Positions 1-5,979 of a DNA stretch of 8,725 nucleotides are shown in pieces (position 1 is the stretch's first letter; the number at the start of each line of letters is the position of its first letter). Under the pieces are notes generated by a model. That model was not told where the DNA came from. It saw nothing but the letters and a program-made list of their open reading frames with translations, and searched no databases. Source of the stretch: Treponema sp. (lineage in GTDB: Bacteria > Spirochaetota > Spirochaetia > Treponematales > Breznakiellaceae). The DNA is taken from the NCBI GenBank assembly GCA_031257715.1, contig JAIROE010000303.1:1-8725 (forward strand), read 5' to 3'. Position numbers and translations under genes: made by a program.

Positions 1-693
1 TGGAAGATGCCCGGCCTTGACGGCGTGGAACTTTCCCGGTGGATCAAGGAAAGAAGCGGCGCCCGGGCGGTCATCATCATGATCTCCGCGGCGGACTGGA
101 ATACCATAGAAAACAGGGCCAGAGAAGCGGGAGTGGACCATTTCCTCTCCAAACCCCTTTTCCCTTCGTCCATCGCCGATACCATCAGCCGGAGCCTTGG
201 TATGGGGCAGCTTTCCGTTTCCGCCAAGGGGGAGGAGAAGCAGGAGCGGTTTGACGGCAGGCGGATTCTTCTTGCCGAAGATGTGGAAATAAACCGTGAG
301 ATTGTGCTTACCCTGCTTGAACCTACGGGCATCAGGATAGACTGCGCCGAAAACGGCGCCGAAGCTTTCAGGCTTTTCCGGGACAATCCCGGGGCCTACG
401 ACATGATCTTCATGGATGTTCAGATGCCCGAGATGGACGGCTATGAGGCGACCGGAAAGATCCGCGAATTTGAAAGGGAGCGGCAAGAACAGACGGTGTC
501 CGCCCGGCCCATGGAATATTCGGACGGCGGCCGCGAGCGCCGGAAAACCGTCCCTATAATCGCCATGACCGCCAATGTGTTCAGGGAGGATATTGAAAAG
601 TGCCTTGATGCCGGCATGGACGGCCATGTGGGTAAACCCTTTGACATTGACGATCTCATGTCGACGTTGCACCGGTATCTTTCGGGCGCCTGA
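1..693 (+). CDS. Tandem receiver (REC) domain protein, probably C-terminus of a hybrid histidine kinase; 5' truncated
   Basis: The frame is open from base 1, so the true start lies upstream. Counting from the first visible codon (W1), the fragment holds the last part of one receiver domain (about residues 1-65) and a complete second one (about 87-229). In the first, the segment after the phospho-Asp (WKMPGLDG) is visible and the Asp itself should be the codon just before the window; the switch Ser29 and conserved Lys51 (SKP) are present. The second has the acidic pair E93/D94, phospho-acceptor D139 in FMDVQMPEMDGYEA, T190 and K212 (GKP), so it should be able to receive phosphate. Between helix 3 and strand 4 it has an extra charged stretch of roughly 20 residues. 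Two RECs at a C-terminus are typical of hybrid sensor kinases, but a stand-alone tandem-REC regulator is possible because the upstream part is missing. The signal sensed cannot be told. It is co-directional with secG but separated by 72 bases and a candidate promoter. Confidence 0.88.
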   Translation, partial: WKMPGLDGVELSRWIKERSGARAVIIMISAADWNTIENRAREAGVDHFLSKPLFPSSIADTISRSLGMGQLSVSAKGEEKQERFDGRRILLAEDVEINREIVLTLLEPTGIRIDCAENGAEAFRLFRDNPGAYDMIFMDVQMPEMDGYEATGKIREFERERQEQTVSARPMEYSDGGRERRKTVPIIAMTANVFREDIEKCLDAGMDGHVGKPFDIDDLMSTLHRYLSGA

Positions 694-717
694 TCCCCTG
701 TCCGTTTATCCGGCCGC

Positions 718-746
718 TGGACATTTGAGTGTAAAAACGGTATGCT
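718..746 (+). promoter_or_regulatory. Candidate sigma-70 promoter for the secG/V-ATPase operon
   Basis: TGGACA at 718-723 matches the -35 consensus at 5 of 6 positions. TATGCT at 741-746 matches the -10 consensus at 4 of 6, keeping the key first A and last T. The spacer is exactly 17 bases. It lies in the only gap between the receiver gene and secG. Transcription would start near 752-754, giving a very short leader that begins at about the secG ribosome site (GGAG, 754-757); this tight fit is the main reason for doubt. It could be a chance match. Confidence 0.38.
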
Positions 747-765
747 GGCCTATGGAGTTTTTTAG

Positions 766-1266
766 ATGAGTGTATTCAGTATCGTGCTGCTGGTTTTTTT
801 TGTGATTGTTGCGGTTCTTTTAATCCTCATCGTATTGGTTCAGAATGAAGAAGGCGACAGTTTGGGTGGTATTTTTGCCGGGGGAAGCTCTTCGGCTTTT
901 GGCTCCCGGTCGGGAAACGTATTGACCAGAACGACAAGCATTTTGGGCGCTCTTTTCCTTGTTTTAAGCCTTGGATTGGCCCTTTCCAGCCGTATTCCCG
1001 CCAGAAGAGGTGTGGAAGAAGCGGGCCGTGAATTGTTGAACGAATCGGAAGGGCCCAATTGGGTGGATGAGGCGCTTGACGCCGCCCGGAACGAAGGGGA
1101 AAACGGGGATGCGGCTTTTGAGCTTCCGTCTTCCGGCGTTCCTGAAACACCCGGTATTCTTGAGGCTCCCGGCGTCCTCACACCGGTCCTGCCCGAAGCG
1201 GTTGGTCCTGAGACCGCGGGCCCGGACGGGACCGTGGAAACGGCGTCTCCGGAAACGGCGCAGTAG
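766..1266 (+). CDS. secG: Preprotein translocase subunit SecG with extended C-terminal tail
   Basis: SecG is the small auxiliary subunit of the SecYEG channel in the inner membrane and helps SecA-driven export. The 166-residue product shows the family layout: a first membrane helix at about residues 4-26, the conserved cytoplasmic link LVQNEEGDSLGGIFAGGSSS followed by an AFGSRSGN stretch and TRTT (about 24-57), and a second membrane helix at about 57-75. The start is supported by GGAG at 754-757, 8 bases before the ATG. Typical SecG proteins are about 70-110 residues. Here a further 90 or so residues follow the second helix: first acidic and Asn/Glu-rich, then a low-complexity Pro/Glu/Thr/Ala/Gly stretch with repeated PET, PEA and EAPG-like units (about 120-166). 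This tail is not part of the conserved domain and its role is unknown. The gene leads the run and its stop is 14 bases before the IIA gene. Confidence 0.9.
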   Translation: MSVFSIVLLVFFVIVAVLLILIVLVQNEEGDSLGGIFAGGSSSAFGSRSGNVLTRTTSILGALFLVLSLGLALSSRIPARRGVEEAGRELLNESEGPNWVDEALDAARNEGENGDAAFELPSSGVPETPGILEAPGVLTPVLPEAVGPETAGPDGTVETASPETAQ

Positions 1267-1280
1267 GACTGGAGGCGGCC

Positions 1281-1754
1281 ATGTTTCTGTATGAATTGTT
1301 TCAGCCCGAATTTATCAAGGTTAATGTGGAGGCTGAGGACAAGGACGAAGTCTTTGAGGAACTGGTGGATCATTTCTGTCAGGTCAAAAAATCCGGCGCC
1401 AGAGAGGAAATACTGGATGCTCTTCGCATGCGGGAAGCGAAAATGTCCACGGGCATACACAAGGGCATAGCTATTCCCCACGGGAAAACCAACGCTGTGG
1501 AAAACGTACAGGGAGTATTGGGAATTTCCCGCAAGGGGGTGGATTACGACGCCCTGGATGGACAGCCGGTGTACCTTTTCTTTATGGTTTTGGCTCCCCA
1601 GAAAGATTCGGAAAAACACCTGCGTATTCTCAAGCGTTTGGCGGAACTGCTGGAGAACCCCCAATTCTACATTGAACTCCAATCCCAGAAGGATCCCCAG
1701 GGCGCACACCGGATCATTAAAAAATATGAGGATGTGCTCATCGCCCTGGATTAG
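1281..1754 (+). CDS. ptsN: PTS EIIA protein of the nitrogen-regulatory / fructose-mannitol type
   Basis: This is a single EIIA-2 (PtsN/FruA/MtlA-type) domain of 157 residues, about the full length of stand-alone EIIA-Ntr. These proteins accept phosphate from HPr or NPr on a histidine and act as a sugar-PTS relay or a regulator. The phosphorylation site is the GIAIPHGKT motif with His67; the second conserved histidine is H113 in SEKHLRILKRLAEL. No EIIB or EIIC domain is fused and no sugar permease lies nearby, which favours a regulatory role. The start has GGAGG at 1271-1275, 5 bases before the ATG. The stop is only 3 bases before the first ATPase-like gene, so the two are almost certainly co-transcribed and probably translationally coupled. 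The symbol ptsN is by resemblance; the exact partner and target are not shown by the sequence. A link to V-ATPase control is inference. Confidence 0.88.
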   Translation: MFLYELFQPEFIKVNVEAEDKDEVFEELVDHFCQVKKSGAREEILDALRMREAKMSTGIHKGIAIPHGKTNAVENVQGVLGISRKGVDYDALDGQPVYLFFMVLAPQKDSEKHLRILKRLAELLENPQFYIELQSQKDPQGAHRIIKKYEDVLIALD

Positions 1755-1757
1755 GCC

Positions 1758-2087
1758 ATGGAAAACGCCGCCGCCGCCGGGCCTGAAAACGGAAACGTAC
1801 TGGAACATCTGCTTGGTATAGAGGCGGAAGCTTCCGCATTGGTGGCCGGCGCCCAGGCGGAAGCGGACCGGCGCGCCGCGGAAAGTGAAAAGCAGAATCG
1901 CCTTCGTTACGAGGAGCGGTACGGCCGGGAAGCCGCGGATATGGAAGCGGCTTATCGGAACGAAATCGGGAACATAAGGAAACGATATGAAGAACAGCTT
2001 GCCGCTTACCGTAAAAGTCTTACCGCCATTACCGCGGACCGGAGCGGTTTCATGGCCATGGTAGAGTCGTTCCTTAAGGGGGATTAG
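1758..2087 (+). CDS. Coiled-coil protein, probable V-type ATPase peripheral-stalk subunit G/H
   Basis: A 109-residue, highly charged Ala/Glu/Arg-rich protein. After a short N-terminal Ala/Gly/Pro-rich lead (1-15), nearly all of residues 17-90 should be a continuous helix with heptad-like spacing, beginning LEHLLGIEAEASALVAGAQ and then repeated AEADRRAAESEK-like units. That pattern, the small size and the place at the head of a V-ATPase operon match the G/H subunit that pairs with subunit E to form the outer stalk linking head and membrane. Sequence conservation in this family is low, so the call rests on helix pattern and context; another small coiled-coil partner is possible. There is no clear Shine-Dalgarno site before the ATG, and it starts 3 bases after the IIA stop, so coupled translation is likely. 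The stop is 1 base before subunit C. Confidence 0.72.
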   Translation: MENAAAAGPENGNVLEHLLGIEAEASALVAGAQAEADRRAAESEKQNRLRYEERYGREAADMEAAYRNEIGNIRKRYEEQLAAYRKSLTAITADRSGFMAMVESFLKGD

Positions 2088-2088
2088 C

Positions 2089-3129
2089 ATGAGGCTGCCC
2101 GGCGCGGGTCAACGCGCCTATGCCTATGCCAAGGCCTGCGGAATTATCGGCAAATCTTTTGTGGGTAGGCGTGTTCCCCGTTTGACCTCGGCCGGCCGCC
2201 TTTCCGAACTGGACAGGCTGGTGTTTCCCGAATCAAGCCGGGAACTGCCGGAGCGTGAACTGCTCCCCGACATGGAGAGGCGTTTTACCGAACGGGCCGC
2301 CTCTTCCATCATCGCGATTGTCGAATGTTTTTCCCGTCCTCCCGAATTTCCCGTCTTGCTCCTCCGCGGTTATGAATACGCCGATCTCAAGAGCGTCCTT
2401 GCCGCTCTTTCCGGGTCCAGGGGAGGCGGTTCCTTTCCGGCTCCGCCCTTTACGAAGCTGGGCCGTTTTCAGACAGTGAATTTTGGGGCGTGGCCGGATC
2501 TCACGGCAATGGTAAAGGGAACGGAATTCGAATCTTTTTTTGAAAGCGAAGGGTTCAGCCTCGGGAAGGGCGCGGATACCGGCGATATTTCCCTGCAGAC
2601 CGCGCTTGACCGTTTTTACTATGAAAGGCTCTGGAATGCGATGTTCGATCTGCCCCGCTTCGACAGGCGCGAGACGGAGAAGATTCTTTCCGACGAAATT
2701 TCCCTCAGAAACGCCGCATGGACTCTCCGGCTCAGAACTTATTACCGCATGCAGGCCGGGGAGGTAAGAACGCATCTCGTGACTGTCAGGCGGAAAGGGC
2801 AGAGGCCCCTTTTCCCCGGCGATGCTCCCCTGGATTTTCCCCTTGACAGCCGCGACGAATGGAAAAACTGGCGCTGGGAACGGCTGCTCAATCCCGGTGA
2901 AGGCGGCGAATGGACGGCGGACCCGAGGTATTTTCAGAACGCCGCCGCAAGGCGCCTTTATGCCATGGCCCTGCGCTGCCTGCGGCTCCGGCCTTTTTCG
3001 ATGGACGCCGTCTTCTGCTTCATCAAACTCAAGCAGTTTGAGGAAGATCTCCTTACCAGCGCCGCCGAAGGCATCGGGCTTGGAATGCCGGTCCGCGATG
3101 TATTTTCCGTCATGGAGGTCAAGGCGTGA
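2089..3129 (+). CDS. atpC: V-type ATPase subunit C (AC39/d-like central-stalk socket)
   Basis: A 346-residue soluble protein of the vATP-synt_AC39 family (eukaryotic subunit d, Thermus/Enterococcus subunit C), which sits on the rotor ring and forms the socket for the D-F shaft. Family marks seen: an N-terminal AYAYAKACGIIGKSF segment; RGYEYADLKSVLAAL (about 93-107), corresponding to the conserved 'e..nlk.ll' helix; ISLQTALDRFYYERLWNAM (about 167-185), the family's most typical motif; and a C-terminal PFSMDAVFCFIKLKQFEEDL segment (about 302-321) followed by an IGLGMP turn. The length fits the usual 320-380. An AAGGGGG ribosome site at 2076-2082 lies 6 bases before the ATG. The stop overlaps the GTG start of subunit I by 4 bases. 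Its place upstream of subunit I is not the common one for bacterial or archaeal V-type operons. Confidence 0.87.
   Translation: MRLPGAGQRAYAYAKACGIIGKSFVGRRVPRLTSAGRLSELDRLVFPESSRELPERELLPDMERRFTERAASSIIAIVECFSRPPEFPVLLLRGYEYADLKSVLAALSGSRGGGSFPAPPFTKLGRFQTVNFGAWPDLTAMVKGTEFESFFESEGFSLGKGADTGDISLQTALDRFYYERLWNAMFDLPRFDRRETEKILSDEISLRNAAWTLRLRTYYRMQAGEVRTHLVTVRRKGQRPLFPGDAPLDFPLDSRDEWKNWRWERLLNPGEGGEWTADPRYFQNAAARRLYAMALRCLRLRPFSMDAVFCFIKLKQFEEDLLTSAAEGIGLGMPVRDVFSVMEVKA
3114..3118 (+). promoter_or_regulatory. Ribosome binding site GGAGG that sets the GTG start of atpI
   Basis: GGAGG lies inside the end of subunit C, 7 bases before GTG at 3126. The next in-frame ATG (3144) has only a GCAGG sequence touching it, with no usable spacing. 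This favours the GTG start and the 4-base GTGA overlap with the subunit C stop. Confidence 0.75.
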
Positions 3130-5174
3130 TTCGTCCCCGCAGGATGAAGCATCTGGAGCTTACCGTCCTCAACCGGGATGCGGACGCGGTCATTGAGTAC
3201 CTGGGAAGGCGGGGCGTGATGCATTTTTCCGCGGACCGCGAAGGCATTCCTCCGGCCGACGAATCCGTTCACGCCCTTGAAGAGGCGGCCCATACCCATA
3301 TCAGGGAAACCATCGAAAGGCTCAGGGCCGGCGCCGCCTGGCTTGGTGTGGAACTTCCGTCCGAGCCTGAAGAGAACAGCGTCCTGCCGGGGGAAGAAGA
3401 AGAGATCGTCGCGCAGAAGATCTGCGGTGTTGTTTCGGTGATGCGTGACAAGGAATTTAAGGAAAGCGGGGAAAAGCGGAAGGTGGAAGAGACCCTCGCC
3501 GAGGCGAAGGCCTTTGCCAATTTAAGCGCGCCTTTTTCCGATTTGGATCAGCTCTCCTATCTCACCCTCCGTGTGGGCCGCCTCGATCCAGTACGGCAGG
3601 AAGATCTGCGGGAGCGTCTTGGAGACAGGGCCGTGATCATCCCCCTCGGACAGGGGGAAGAAGGCGGACCGGGCGACCGCATTCTGGCGGCGGCTTCACG
3701 CAAGGGCCGTTTCGCGCTTGATTCGGAACTGAAAAAGATGTCGTTCACGCCAATCGCCGTGCCCGAAGGGTATCAGGGTGTGCCGGGGGAGCTTCTTTCG
3801 GGCCTTGAGGAAAGGCTGCAAAAGGCGGATATGGATCTCGTGGAAATAGGCCGGGAAAAGGAGCTTATGCGCAGGGAGCTTGGGCCCAGCCTCCGAAGGC
3901 TCACCGGCTCTTACCTCATGGCCGCCGCGGTGGAAGAACTCAAGGTGAAGCTTACCGCCACGAAGAACGTCTACCTTCTTTCGGGCTGGACGCCCAGGGA
4001 TGAAGTCGCCTCCGTGGTTGATGATTTGGAAAGACTCACCGGCGGACGGGTGGCGGTGAGGACCTACAATCCCGATGAAATGGAAGGAGTAAAGGAGGGA
4101 AAGGAAAAGGTCCCCGTGTCCCTTAAACACGGCGCTTTTGTAAAGGGCTTTGAGGGCGTTGTGTTTTCATACGGCGCGCCCCTCTACGGGACGGTCGATC
4201 CTACTCCTTTTGTGGCTTTCTTTTTCACCGTGCTTTTCGGCATTATGTTCGGAGACTTGGGACAGGGCTTCGTGCTTTTCCTCGCCGGGTTTCTTGCCGC
4301 CCGGAGGGGGATTAAATCGTTTGCGCCCTTCAGGAAATACGCCTCGCCGCTTGTCGCCGTGGGTATTTCTTCCATGATCATGGGCCTTCTTAACGGCGCG
4401 GTCTTCACCAATGAAGAACTTCTTGCGGGTCCCACGCGGGCGCTCACGGGGTTTCTCTTCGGAAAGCCCATGGACAGGGTCCTTACCCTCATGCCCCTTG
4501 CGGAAAAAGGGGGGAGTGTGCGGAAACTCTTTTACTTTTTCGGCTTTACCGTCGGAGTCGGGGTGATCCTCAATTCCATAGGACTCATAGTCAATATTGT
4601 CAACCACTGGTTGATGAAAAAGTATGAGGAAGCCTTCTTCGCCAAGACGGGGCTTGCCGGACTTTTCCTTTTCTGGTACGCGGTTTTTATCGCCGTCCGC
4701 TGCTTCCTTGGGGGGCGTTTTGAATGGTTCGATTTTGGCGGCCTTCTTCTTCCGGTGATCTGCATCTTCTTCGGGCCTGTCATCTGGCGCCTTGTCGAAC
4801 GGGAAAGGCCCATTCTCAAGCAGGGGCTCATGGTATTCGTAATGGAAGGATTTGTGGAAGTCCTTGAAACCGCGTCAACCTTTGTTTCCAACACCGTCAG
4901 TTTCCTCCGCGTGGGGGCTTTCGCCCTGTCCCATGCGGTGCTTTCATACATCGTTTTCAGATTTTCGGAGGCGATAGCCGGGGCCGGCCCCGCGGGAGGC
5001 TCCGCGGCCATTTTGATCATGGTATTCGGGAATGTGGTGATTATCGTTCTTGAAGGGATGATAGTCGCCATTCAGGTAGTGCGCCTTCAGTACTATGAAT
5101 TTTTCAGTAAATTTTTTACCGAAACCGGCGTGGCTTTTGCGCCTTTCCGGTTCAGAAAGGGAATAAATGAGTAA
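3126..5174 (+). CDS. atpI: V-type ATPase subunit I (a-subunit, ion half-channel stator)
   Basis: A 682-residue member of the V-ATPase 116-kDa/subunit I family. It anchors the outer stalk and carries the ion half-channels facing the K ring. Residues 1 to about 345 are soluble and rich in charged helices (cytoplasmic arm). About 355-655 is membrane-embedded with 7-8 hydrophobic helices. Strong family motifs: DPTPFVAFFFTVLFGIMFGD (358-377), ending in GQG; EGFVEVLETASTFVSNT then VSFLRVGAFALSHAVLS (574-607), where R595 matches the essential arginine of the family (yeast Vph1 R735); and LEGMIVAIQVVRLQYYEFFS (642-661), followed by the usual Phe-rich C-terminus. The length is normal. The start is GTG, overlapping the subunit C stop by 4 bases, which points to coupled translation. 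The gene ends 65 bases before atpK, one of the two widest gaps from secG onward. Confidence 0.95.
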   Translation: MIRPRRMKHLELTVLNRDADAVIEYLGRRGVMHFSADREGIPPADESVHALEEAAHTHIRETIERLRAGAAWLGVELPSEPEENSVLPGEEEEIVAQKICGVVSVMRDKEFKESGEKRKVEETLAEAKAFANLSAPFSDLDQLSYLTLRVGRLDPVRQEDLRERLGDRAVIIPLGQGEEGGPGDRILAAASRKGRFALDSELKKMSFTPIAVPEGYQGVPGELLSGLEERLQKADMDLVEIGREKELMRRELGPSLRRLTGSYLMAAAVEELKVKLTATKNVYLLSGWTPRDEVASVVDDLERLTGGRVAVRTYNPDEMEGVKEGKEKVPVSLKHGAFVKGFEGVVFSYGAPLYGTVDPTPFVAFFFTVLFGIMFGDLGQGFVLFLAGFLAARRGIKSFAPFRKYASPLVAVGISSMIMGLLNGAVFTNEELLAGPTRALTGFLFGKPMDRVLTLMPLAEKGGSVRKLFYFFGFTVGVGVILNSIGLIVNIVNHWLMKKYEEAFFAKTGLAGLFLFWYAVFIAVRCFLGGRFEWFDFGGLLLPVICIFFGPVIWRLVERERPILKQGLMVFVMEGFVEVLETASTFVSNTVSFLRVGAFALSHAVLSYIVFRFSEAIAGAGPAGGSAAILIMVFGNVVIIVLEGMIVAIQVVRLQYYEFFSKFFTETGVAFAPFRFRKGINE

Positions 5175-5182
5175 TGGATGCT

Positions 5183-5219
5183 TCTAAAGAACCCTGGCCG
5201 GGTTTTTAGAGGTTCTTTA
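5183..5219 (+). promoter_or_regulatory. Two mutually exclusive RNA hairpins between atpI and atpK
   Basis: Hairpin 1: TCTAAA (5183-5188) pairs with TTTAGA (5205-5210) and AACCC (5190-5194) with GGGTT (5200-5204), leaving one bulged G (5189) and a 5-base loop. Hairpin 2: TAAAGAACC (5185-5193) pairs perfectly with GGTTCTTTA (5211-5219) around a 17-base loop. The two share the same left arm, so only one can form at a time. There is no T-run after either stem, so this is not a standard intrinsic terminator. A processing or mRNA-stabilising element that raises atpK yield, or a switch between two folds, is the likely role (inference). Confidence 0.6.
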
Positions 5220-5228
5220 ATGAATCCT

Positions 5229-5233
5229 GGAGG
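5229..5233 (+). promoter_or_regulatory. Ribosome binding site GGAGG that sets the atpK start
   Basis: GGAGG directly abuts an ATG at 5234, too close for initiation, but is 6 bases before the ATG at 5240. The second ATG is therefore preferred. It lies 10 bases after the second hairpin arm, so folding could affect access to it. Confidence 0.7.
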
Positions 5234-5239
5234 ATGGAA

Positions 5240-5581
5240 ATGAGATGTAAACTTGCGTTGTGTGTGTGTTTTCTTTGTATGCTGGGTGCGGCGGCGTTTG
5301 CCCAGTCCCCGGAAAACCCGGAGCCCGTTTTGGCGGAAGCGGAGGCGGCGGTCTCGGCGCCGGCGGGAACGACCGCCATCTGGCGCTACTTCGCGGCCGC
5401 CCTCGCGGTGGGAATCTCCTGTATCGCGGGGGGAATTGCCGTGGGACAGATAGGTTCGGCCGCCATGGGCGCCATGAGCGAAAACGCCGATCTTTCCGGC
5501 AAGGCCCTTCCCTATGCGGGCCTCGCCGAAGGGATTTGCCTCTGGGGCTTTCTTGTGGCCCTGCTCATCCTGATCCTGTAA
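5240..5581 (+). CDS. atpK: V-type ATPase subunit K (rotor ring proteolipid) with signal peptide
   Basis: The ion-carrying ring subunit in the inner membrane. With the start at 5240 it has 113 residues. The N-terminus looks like a Sec signal peptide: Arg2/Lys4, hydrophobic Cys-rich core (5-19), and an AFA|Q cleavage site after residue 21. A Pro/Glu/Ala-rich spacer (22-45) follows, then a single helical hairpin: helix 1 about 49-80 (AAALAVGISCIAGGIAVGQ with Gly repeats), polar loop ENADLSGK (81-88), and helix 2 about 92-113 (GLAEGICLWGFLVALLILIL). Glu97 in helix 2 is the expected ion-binding carboxylate and Gln70 in helix 1 is a possible second ligand. This is a two-helix type, not the doubled four-helix NtpK type of Enterococcus. 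A start at 5234, giving two more residues, is possible but would leave no spacing from the GGAGG. Many copies are needed per complex, which fits the strong ribosome site and the upstream RNA structure. Confidence 0.9.
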   Translation: MRCKLALCVCFLCMLGAAAFAQSPENPEPVLAEAEAAVSAPAGTTAIWRYFAAALAVGISCIAGGIAVGQIGSAAMGAMSENADLSGKALPYAGLAEGICLWGFLVALLILIL

Positions 5582-5597
5582 GTTCCGTGTTTCCCGT

Positions 5598-5945
5598 ATG
5601 GAATATCATTTCCTGGGCGATTCCGAACTGGTAACGGCGTTCCGTTTTATCGGTGTGGAGGGAACGGCTGTTGCCGATGCGGGAGACGCCGCCGCGGCGT
5701 TCAGGCGCATTACCGAAGGCTGGGACGAAACGGCCGGAATGGCGCTGCCCCGGGACAACGGGGGCCTGTGCCGGGTTCTCATCATGACGGAGGAAGTGGC
5801 GGACTGGCTCGGCGATCTTCTGATATCCTGGCAGCTTTCGGATTGTTATCCTCTCGTGGTGGAGATACCCGGAACACTGGGACGGCTTCCCGGCCGCAAG
5901 ACTCTGGTCGATTCGATCAGGGAAGCCGTCGGCGTTCATGTATAG
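5598..5945 (+). CDS. atpF: V-type ATPase subunit F (central rotor shaft)
   Basis: A 115-residue protein matching the V-ATPase F family, a small Rossmann-like subunit that binds subunit D in the central shaft and helps couple or regulate rotation. Seen: an N-terminal FLGDSELVTAFRFIGVEG (5-22), matching the family's 'IGD.d.v.GFrLaG' start; a middle strand VLIMTEEVADWLGDLLISW (60-78), matching 'iiliTe.ia..i'; and YPLVVEIPG (84-92), the conserved 'yPlivEIPg' segment before a short C-terminal helix. Length is normal (about 100-115). It starts 16 bases after the atpK stop, and I see no Shine-Dalgarno site before the ATG, so yield may be lower than that of K. In common bacterial operons F follows C and precedes A; here it lies between K and E. 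Confidence 0.88.
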   Translation: MEYHFLGDSELVTAFRFIGVEGTAVADAGDAAAAFRRITEGWDETAGMALPRDNGGLCRVLIMTEEVADWLGDLLISWQLSDCYPLVVEIPGTLGRLPGRKTLVDSIREAVGVHV

Positions 5946-5979
5946 GTTTTGTTATAAGCAGGTTTTGGTGTTGGTGTAA

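Noticed and set aside
1281..1754. IIA protein as part of a sugar-uptake PTS
   Set aside because: No EIIB, EIIC or sugar enzyme gene is next to it; all downstream neighbours are ATPase subunits.
840..2090. A 416-codon open frame on the minus strand across secG, the IIA gene and the stalk gene
   Set aside because: It lies opposite three recognisable plus-strand genes, its translation has no recognisable domain, and long antisense frames are expected in GC-rich genes with biased third positions.
3144..3146. ATG at 3144 as the atpI start
   Set aside because: No properly spaced ribosome site precedes it, while GTG at 3126 has GGAGG at 7 bases and the same 4-base overlap style as the E/A junction.
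5183..5219. Intrinsic terminator splitting the operon between atpI and atpK
   Set aside because: Neither stem is followed by a T-run; the T-rich part sits inside the stem, and the ATPase genes continue directly downstream.
5234..5239. ATG at 5234 as the atpK start
   Set aside because: It touches the GGAGG with no spacing, whereas ATG at 5240 has a normal 6-base gap and gives a cleaner signal peptide.
5240..5302. Subunit K as a lipoprotein
   Set aside because: The early cysteines lie within the first hydrophobic residues and do not form a lipobox at the end of the core; the AFA|Q site fits ordinary signal peptidase better.
5946..5979. Possible small gene or RNA in the F-E gap
   Set aside because: Only 34 bases, T/G-rich, with no stem, promoter or open frame of note.
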